Position numbers and translations under genes: made by a program. A stretch of DNA of 64,000 nt from Halichondria panicea (taxonomy: Eukaryota; Porifera; Demospongiae; Suberitida; Halichondriidae). The stretch spans positions 11,456,632-11,520,631 of the forward strand of contig NC_087377.1 of the NCBI RefSeq assembly GCF_963675165.1, written 5' to 3'. Of the stretch, positions 57,628 through 64,000 are shown one piece after another. Each line of letters begins with the position of its first letter. The stretch's first letter is position 1. The notes beneath the pieces were generated by a model. The model saw nothing but the letters and a program-made list of their open reading frames with translations, made no database searches and was not told the origin of the DNA.

Positions 57628-60600
57628 ATGGCTCTTTTCTTCGTCTTTTTTGTAAGTCAGCAATAATAATAATGTAGATGTATAATAAAATTATTATTGA
57701 ATTAGTATGCTGTGTGAATGGTCAATGACTGTACTTGTGCATATCTCCTATCCGTCTATTCTTGAAGTATGTACTCATAGTAAATGCTATCATTCTGTTG
57801 CTCTGTTAATTCTCAGACTGCTGTGATTGCCCACATGCTAGCAAGCAGTAACGGTAAGAATCCAGTGGTGTATATAGGTACCGTATAAGCTCTTTTTAAG
57901 GCGCCCCTCTAAAGATGCGCCATGAAGCCTCCAAAGTAATTTTTGAAACTCTAAATGGAGCTCCACCATGTGTGAGTATGGCTGCGCGTTGGTAAATAGA
58001 GGTAAAATGAGCAAACAGATCACAGAATTCTTCCTTCCACATCTGGGCAGCCCTCAAGCCAAAAGTAACCACAGTACCCCTCTACAACCTAGCCTGTTGG
58101 AAGACCAAGAAAACTGCTGCAGGTGCCTGGCCCTGTGGCATCAAGCTAGCTGTTCTGAACTTCATGGAGTAACCAGGTAAGATAGCGAGATAAGGGGGTG
58201 CTCCAGCACCTATGCTTCCTACGCTCCTGACATGCACAGTCCATTTGCAAAGCTATTTTTTACCTCCAATTAGAAGGCACATCTCTAAAGACACGCCATC
58301 ACGCCATCCAGTCTCGAAACAACCTGAGCCACCTTTACCAGCGTAATTATTTTAATGTGGCGCCTTAAAAAGAGCTTATACCGTAGATGTTTTTACAAAG
58401 AGGGGCGCTGATACACGCTCACGTCATACACATAATAAAAGTCCATATTAATTTCTGCGGCTCTCCCCTAGGAAAGGTTTGAGATTGATGGAGATTTTAA
58501 TCCAGTGCAGGTGTATTGTAGTGTATTACAGTAGTGCTTGTGCAACTACAGTGCATGCAGCTTAGAGAGTAGATTACCACAAATTTGTGAGTAGCTGTAC
58601 TTAAATGTAAATATCTTTCGATTGGAGAAATTGTACTGATACTAGCGTAGGTGAATGATAGCCTCCTTCGCAGCCTCTTCTTTTTCTGTTCTTTGTCACA
58701 ATAAGAGAAGAGAAAATTGGAGGAACAAAGAAAGAAAGAAAGAACAAAGAAAAGGAGACGCGTGATCCCCATACTGACGTAGACACATTTTAACGAGCGT
58801 AGGCGAGAGAAAACCTCAATAACTGTCCTCCCACACAGTACTTGGAACGCATTTATTAGGAACATAACCTGTACTGGAGTGTATAATTAGTAAAACCAGT
58901 AGGTTTTACATAGGATTGGCAGTGGGTTTGCCCGTGTTTAGCAATATTTCAATTATTTTGACTCATGTTCAAACTGTTCTATCTCTGCAGGGAAAGGCCA
59001 CATCAAGAAACTGGCTGAACAGATAGTTTATTTAGCCTTTTCTCTCTTTGTATCTCTCATTTCATAATCCATAAACATTTTAATGAATGAATATTTTCAT
59101 TTTAAAAATTGCACTATTTCGACGTTTCACCGCTCTTTGTCTGACTGACTAAGTAAGTAAGTGAGTAAGTAAGTAAGTAAGTTTCTTGCCCAGCATTTAC
59201 TCCAAGTACAGCCATCTCCAGGACATTCTGCACAGGGTTTCCAAACGACTACAACCTGGATTACAAAGCGCTTCTTCAGATTTGCGATTGCTTCCACAAG
59301 GCAGATGACCTCTCAGTCTCTATTTCTCTTACCTAGACAATTCCGCCATCTTTAATGACTCAGCAATTGCGTTGTGGCCAATAATAATAGATAGGCGTGG
59401 CTAATAAACCGTGCGCCTAAAATCAGTGCAGCAGTGCTTTTCCAGAGCCTGAGGTGTTCCTTTTCTTCACACTGTTCAGCTCTAGCTCCCTTTCTCTGAC
59501 AGGCATGCTATATGCACTGGCTAGATATCATGCTCTTAAAATGGCTGTCATTTAATACTGATTCGCAAATTCAACATAATTATCAAGCAATAAATTATTA
59601 CTCATTATACTATAATTATTAGTCCAGAGATATTCTAGAAGATATCTGATTAGTCCTGTCTTCTCTTCTTGTACTGCCTCTTGACGTTCCACTTTATGCA
59701 TGTCATGATACGTAAACTGTACTGAAAAAGAAAGGGAATCCGACTAGAAAAACATTTGCAATGTGAAAAATTGCTAGGATTGGCCAGGGGAACCACAAAA
59801 AAGCGTGGGAACAAGAAATCAGACGAGAGCATAACTCCAATCCGTTACAACGTCATGAACATGTACAATACATAGTATATTAAATAATAGACTGTGTTCC
59901 AGATCCACCTATCAGCTTCCATCCACCACATCATTCCATGCAGTCACCAGTACGGTCCGTGCATGTTACTACGCATGGATGGACTGTGTGTACCTGTGCT
60001 CAACACTGCATGTATTAGGAACATCAATTCATCACAAATCATCATGATTATGTGCCCCACATTCTAAAATGGATGTATAATAAATATATATAGGGATTGG
60101 TCATCACTCCACCAGTAAAAATTGCGTGGCATATTGGATGGGAAAACATGGGAAAACTACCAGTATACATGTGATTGACGTTGTAACGGATTGGAGTTAT
60201 GCTCTCGTCTGATTTCTTGTTCCCACGCTTTTTTGTGGTTCCCCTGGCCAATCCTAGCAATTTTTCACATTGCAAATGTTTTTCTAGTCGGATTAATTTT
60301 ATGAACAGTAGCATGAGTAGAGTAGGCCTTCGTGAGACCTTTAGTCAGTAGAGAAAGTATGAAAAACTAGAGTAGACTATACTGCTGTAGATCTAATAAT
60401 TATATCTACTAGTCAAGTGGGTCTAGCAGACCCAGGAAAAAACTGAGCTAAATTTAGATCTAGATCTAGATCTTTAGCCTTCAGTCTTTACTAGGTAAGC
60501 CCTCGTCTACGATGTCTCCACACTTGATTCTGGCTTACTATCTATGATGCTAACAGCTTTTATGTTAGAGTTTGCAATGCGTAGGCATGCTGTAGCGTTT

Positions 60601-63505
60601 TGCTCTGTCAGGCTCCGCCCAGCTAATGATTGCCCACGCTCATTTTCACTTGTCTATACCACTTGTCTACTGTCACGCGACTTAGCAAGGCAGGCTCTCC
60701 TTTTTCTCTTCTTTCTTTCTTTGTTCCTCCAATTTGTCCCGAATTTTATCTTATTGAACTATTGTGACAAAGAACAGAAAAAGGAGAGGCTGCGAAGGAG
60801 GCTAGGTGAATGACCAAACATACTCAAAAATGTTTCCATGAAACATACAGTGGTGGGTTTGTGGTGATTAATAGAACAACAGCAAATTGTTGTAGTGGGT
60901 AATCGGTTAGAGTAATAAAACAGCAATATTGTACAGCTAAGGTCCTAGACTTTATCACATAATTGTTCAATGATTTAGATATCCTGACCATCCCTTTATG
61001 GGTCTTACATATGTTCACAGTGTTTATAATTCATGATTTACCAAGAACAAACCAATGACGCTTTAAATCAACCGCAAGCTTAATTAAGAGTGGGAGTACA
61101 GTTATTGTATGCCCACTTACGTGGTTAATTAGAGTGTCATCGATTTGTGGTTAGCAGCTTGTGATGTCATCAAAACGGTAGAGGAATATGTAGTTTTTCA
61201 GTGGTATCTCAACAATGGAATAAGCATAGAGGATTTTCTTGGTATCAAAATGTAGTCCATTTATTTGTAAACTTACCAGAGAACTTTTAAAGCTAAGCTA
61301 TACAATTTTCACTCTAACCATAAGTGTACCTAAAACCGGTAAATCATGAAAGCACCGCAGGTGCTGATGCCTCGGTGGAGATGCCAAAGCTACATAACAT
61401 AAAGCTACTAAAAGCTTTTATACACTCATTAGCCTCGATCCCAGGCCGCACTTCACTCAGGGAAAGGCCGGTGTAGGAGGCTTATATCTGCACTCATATG
61501 ATTAACATTTTTGCATGCAAACTCGAAGAGTGGGTAATGATCCACCATGATTGTTGTTAAAACGATCGATGCCAAAAGTTCAAGTCTAAAATTAATCGCT
61601 GCATCAGCAGAGCCTTACAGCTCTCTTCTCACTCTTGCAGCTACCAATAGCTAGCGTTCTAGTGCAGAGCTAACTATTAAGTAGAGTAGCAACACAAGTT
61701 TGGCTACGTGCTCTTCTGAAAAGGCTGCAATGGCATTCCAAGTAAGCAAAACTAGGCATAACTCGAGAACGAAGTACTATTTTGCAAATCCACGAATTCA
61801 AATCCAAGTAAACATAACTAGAAGACTCTTACTTGCACTTGATTCATCCTTGAGCAGCTGTAGCAGTCTACACACACACAGAGATACACAAACACACTAG
61901 TGTACTGTATACCTCGCTTGCGCATGCGTACCGAGACATAATGAATTATAGACACTGTGAACATATGTAAGCCCCCATAAAGGGATGGTCAGGATATTGA
62001 ACAATTATGTGATAAAGTCTAGGACTTTTAGCTGTACAAATTACTGTTTTATTACTCTAACCGATTACCCACTATAACATTTTGCTGTTGTTCTATTAAT
62101 CACCACAAACCCACCACCTTATGTTTCCATGGAAACGTTTTTGGGTATATTGTAGCTTGGTCCAGAGTAGGTTGGTCACGCGTCATAATGTTTTACGGAG
62201 GAAATGTGTGTGCATGGAATTAAACTACTACGACTCATTAACTAACAGGAGATATACAAGAGAGATAGACAAGCAAGAATGGGTAAAATGCTGACTCAGC
62301 AGGATCGAAAAGGATCGATTTTAAGCGTATTCGTGAGATTATTGATGACTATTAATGACTAACCGATGACTACAGATGACGCGTGTCCAGCCTCCTCTGA
62401 GCTTGGTCATTCACCTACACAATAGTATCAGCACAATTTCTTAGAAATGTTCCAATCAAAAGATATTTACATTTAAGTACAGCTACTCACATATTTGGTA
62501 ATCTAAGCTGGATGCACTGTAAATTTTATTCTTGTAAAACTCCAGGTCAAGCAGTATCCCTAATGTCACCTCTTGAACAAGGTGACTTTTACTGTGATCA
62601 GGACAGAATAACCTGTATTGGAATTGGAGGAGTTATTTTATGGACAGCTCCACCATCAATCCCTGAAAACGATCCACGAGGTTTTTCTTCTTCTAGCAAT
62701 CTACAAACGCCTGTACCATTTGGTAATGTTGAAATAACATTGACTAACATTGTGCCCGGTACTCCTCCTAACCTTACATAGGTAATGACTCTGTCAAATA
62801 TCTCTGAGGTGAACGTGACTTGTCAAACAGAAGTGTCTGGTTCTCTGCAAGCACTAACTTTAATTCGTTCAAGTGAGTTACCATAAATTATTGTGGTGTG
62901 TGTAATGCTGAGCTTCCATTACAATTTGCAGTAACACCTTCGGCTGCTAGTAATCTTCAAGTTCTACATATAAGTTGCACGTCATTCAGAATTACTTGGA
63001 CGGCTGCTACTGAAAACTATGATCTAATGCACTATGTTGCTCAAGTTTATGTTGATGACTCAGCAACGCAATATAATACCACGAACACCTCTATGGATTT
63101 GGACCTTCCACTATCTGGTGGAGAGAGAATCCATGTAACTGTTGCTGTTGTGACCAGATGTGGTCAAGTTAGTATGCCAATCAATTCGAATGTCATTGTC
63201 TTCGTTTATACAAGTGTCTGTGAAAGTAAGCTAATTATTATTGTCGTGCCAACTGCTTATCAATGCACTTTTTATTTTAAGATTTGTGTAGGCCATGTGA
63301 CAATAGAGGTTGTTTAATTGCTTCTGTGATTATCAGTGGTGTTTTACTTCTGCTTCTTGTTGGTACTTGGACAGGTATTTTGGTAAGTGAACAGTTATTG
63401 ACAGACGTATTTCATTTTGTGTCCAATTTTATAATGATGTTTTAGTGGCAGAAGTATTGCCGGAAATGTCAATGCCGAAAAAAGAGTGTTCATCAATCTC
63501 AATCG
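57628..63505 (+). CDS. Ig-FN3-TM surface protein gene with one in-frame stop, probably continues past the right edge
   Basis: Exons: 57628-57651 and 57817-57853 (split signal peptide MALFFVFF + TAVIAHMLASSN, phase 0 then 1), 62545-62872 (Ig-like: GDFYCDQDRITCIGIGG, VILWTAPP, NVTCQTEV), 62932-63225 (FN3: FRITWTAATENYDL, GERIHVTVAVVTRCG), 63282-63382 (TM: CLIASVIISGVLLLLLVGTW) and 63446-63505 (basic, Cys-rich start of the tail: WQKYCRKCQCRKK). Phases agree throughout. The Ig exon has TAG at 62779-62781 in the middle of the domain, so the copy is null unless this is a sequencing error or polymorphism. The second intron is 4.7 kb, almost all repeats. It diverges from the Death-domain receptor at 55613. 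Confidence 0.7.
57881..58383. mobile_element. 503-bp MITE, CCGTATAAGC ends, TA duplication
   Basis: Inverted ends CCGTATAAGCTCTTTTTAAG and CTTAAAAAGAGCTTATACCG (one mismatch), TA on both sides. It starts 27 bp after the second exon of the plus-strand Ig gene. A short internal frame (57968-58180) has no recognised domain. Confidence 0.85.
58560..58765. repeat. Dispersed repeat, inverted relative of 60690-60810
   Basis: Shares GAGGAACAAAGAAAGAAAG and CTTTTTCTGTTCTTTGTCAC in opposite orientation with 60690-60810; its left part (GTGAGTAGCTGTACTTAAAT) also recurs inverted near 62470-62490. Confidence 0.65.
58766..59734. other. Intronic spacer, no gene seen
   Basis: Contains a GTAA microsatellite at 59149-59182 (splice-donor-like words) and no supported exon. 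Confidence 0.45.
59735..60298. repeat. Palindromic element with near-perfect 120-bp arms
   Basis: Arms about 59735-59855 and 60177-60298 (AATCCGACTAGAAAAACATT, GGATTGGCCAGGGGAACCAC) are almost exact reverse complements around a 320-bp loop. Older scraps of the arm are at 25045-25135 and 8095-8175. The low arm divergence suggests a young insertion. Confidence 0.85.
60817..62152. repeat. Large inverted repeat, arms about 210 bp
   Basis: The left arm (about 60817-61035: TGGTGGGTTTGTGGTGATTA, GTTCAATGATTTAGATATCC) pairs with the right arm (about 61940-62152). The loop holds the dispersed repeat also found at 24000-24420. The arm continues to the right beyond the 62163-62399 MITE (GGTGAATGACC words), so that MITE is younger. 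Confidence 0.75.
61340..61760. repeat. Dispersed repeat, copy also at 24000-24420
   Basis: Same order of blocks as 24000-24420 (CATAACATAAAGCTACTA, GCAGAGCTAACTA, AGGCTGCAATGGCATTCC) with an extra GCCTCGATCCCAGGCCG insert near 61430. Confidence 0.75.
62163..62399. mobile_element. CAGAGGAGG-family MITE, 9-bp duplication
   Basis: The ends CAGAGTAGGTTGGTCACGCG and CGTGTCCAGCCTCCTCTG have a perfect 9-bp duplication AGCTTGGTC (62154-62162, 62400-62408). Just inside the ends is GACGCGT, as in 30015-30453 and 47592-48780. 237 bp. Confidence 0.92.
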
Positions 63506-64000
63506 GTTAGTTATTGTTCATTGTACATGTGATAGGTGTATTTGATGTGTACCACCCGAGGGAGTACATATCAGGGTGTCATACAAGGGGAAAGGGGGCT
63601 CCAATTCCACCCCCCCCTAAAATTTGCATTCATGTACTAGTTGTATGACGGAATGTCCATAGCTAACGGAGTATTAGACAGAGATACAGTACAGAAAGAA
63701 ATAACAGTTGACCTTTTTTTAGCTGGTTACTTTTCTTATTTCCCCCCTCTACTTCAAATCCTGTATATGACATCCTGCATATACAACTGCGCAAGGGTTC
63801 AAATTCTATGATAAACACATTTACAAATGAGTAGTGTCAACATTCTTGATCTTCACTGTGTGCTTTGGTATTGTGCCAACCATAACTATAACTAGTTAAG
63901 ACTCTTATAAAGGCAATGCAGCATTTTTAGGTGATGCTTTAGGTTTCATTTTATATTCCTGGAGGGTTTATGGATGTCATACAATGATATACCTTTTTGC
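63506..64000. other. Right edge, intron-like sequence
   Basis: After the donor at 63506 no further exon of the plus-strand Ig gene was found before the end of the window. The sequence is AT-rich with a C-run near 63610. The gene probably continues beyond. Confidence 0.4.

Noticed and set aside
59149-59182. Series of splice donors (GTAAGTAAGT)
   Set aside because: It is a GTAA microsatellite; no exon precedes it.

Overview
The window reads as nuclear DNA of an animal and most likely of a demosponge. Genes are split into small exons with consensus GT-AG introns. The receptors are mosaics of immunoglobulin (Ig), fibronectin III (FN3) and sushi (CCP) domains. AT-rich spacers full of TATAATTAT-like words separate them, and short palindromic transposons are extremely dense. 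The sponge assignment is an inference from receptor architecture and repeat style; no diagnostic marker gene is present. No rRNA, tRNA, CRISPR or prokaryotic operon signal was seen.

Layout. 1-7.5 kb: two paralogous minus-strand genes with an Ig-like first domain (one leaves the window at base 1, the other is broken and has a Calx-beta exon), separated by a 2.76-kb Tc1/mariner-type transposon. 8.6-21.7 kb: three tandem plus-strand copies of an Ig-FN3-CCP-CCP-CCP-TM receptor with a short tyrosine tail. The first is a wreck, the second has one frameshift in one skippable exon, the third has three lesions. 23.5-29.2 kb: a minus-strand receptor with three Ig-like and two FN3 units and a tail homologous to that of the tandem copies, with its last tyrosine motif triplicated. 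29.5-39.7 kb: segmental duplications, MITEs and scattered exons of an unidentified minus-strand gene. 39.7-47.4 kb: a Ginger-like DNA transposon with a Gypsy-type integrase, a proline-rich repeat exon and a Ulp1-type protease followed by a PHD-like cysteine cluster. 47.6-50.1 kb: nested MITEs with 9-bp target duplications. 50.4-55.6 kb: an apparently intact 17-exon minus-strand receptor of 829 codons. 55.7-57.4 kb: self-nested elements. 57.6-63.5 kb: a divergent plus-strand Ig-FN3-TM gene whose giant intron is packed with repeats and which probably runs off the right edge.

The most interesting system is the receptor cluster. All extracellular exons are phase 1-1, so domains can be shuffled or skipped without loss of frame. 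The 50.4-55.6 kb gene combines an ectodomain of the tandem-array type with a completely different cytoplasmic region: five tiny phase-0 exons carrying one tyrosine motif each, an exon with two ITIM-type motifs, a Death domain and a proline-rich end. The tandem copies and the 23.5-29.2 kb gene instead share a one-exon tail. Ectodomains and signalling tails have therefore been recombined at the intron just before the transmembrane exon. This looks like a paired or diversified immune or allorecognition receptor family; that functional reading is inference.

The mobile-element layer is unusually readable. At least six insertions show perfect 9-bp duplications, four show perfect 7-bp duplications, one shows 8 bp (hAT), one TAA (Harbinger) and many TA. 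Several sit inside other elements or inside receptor exons, which gives a relative chronology.
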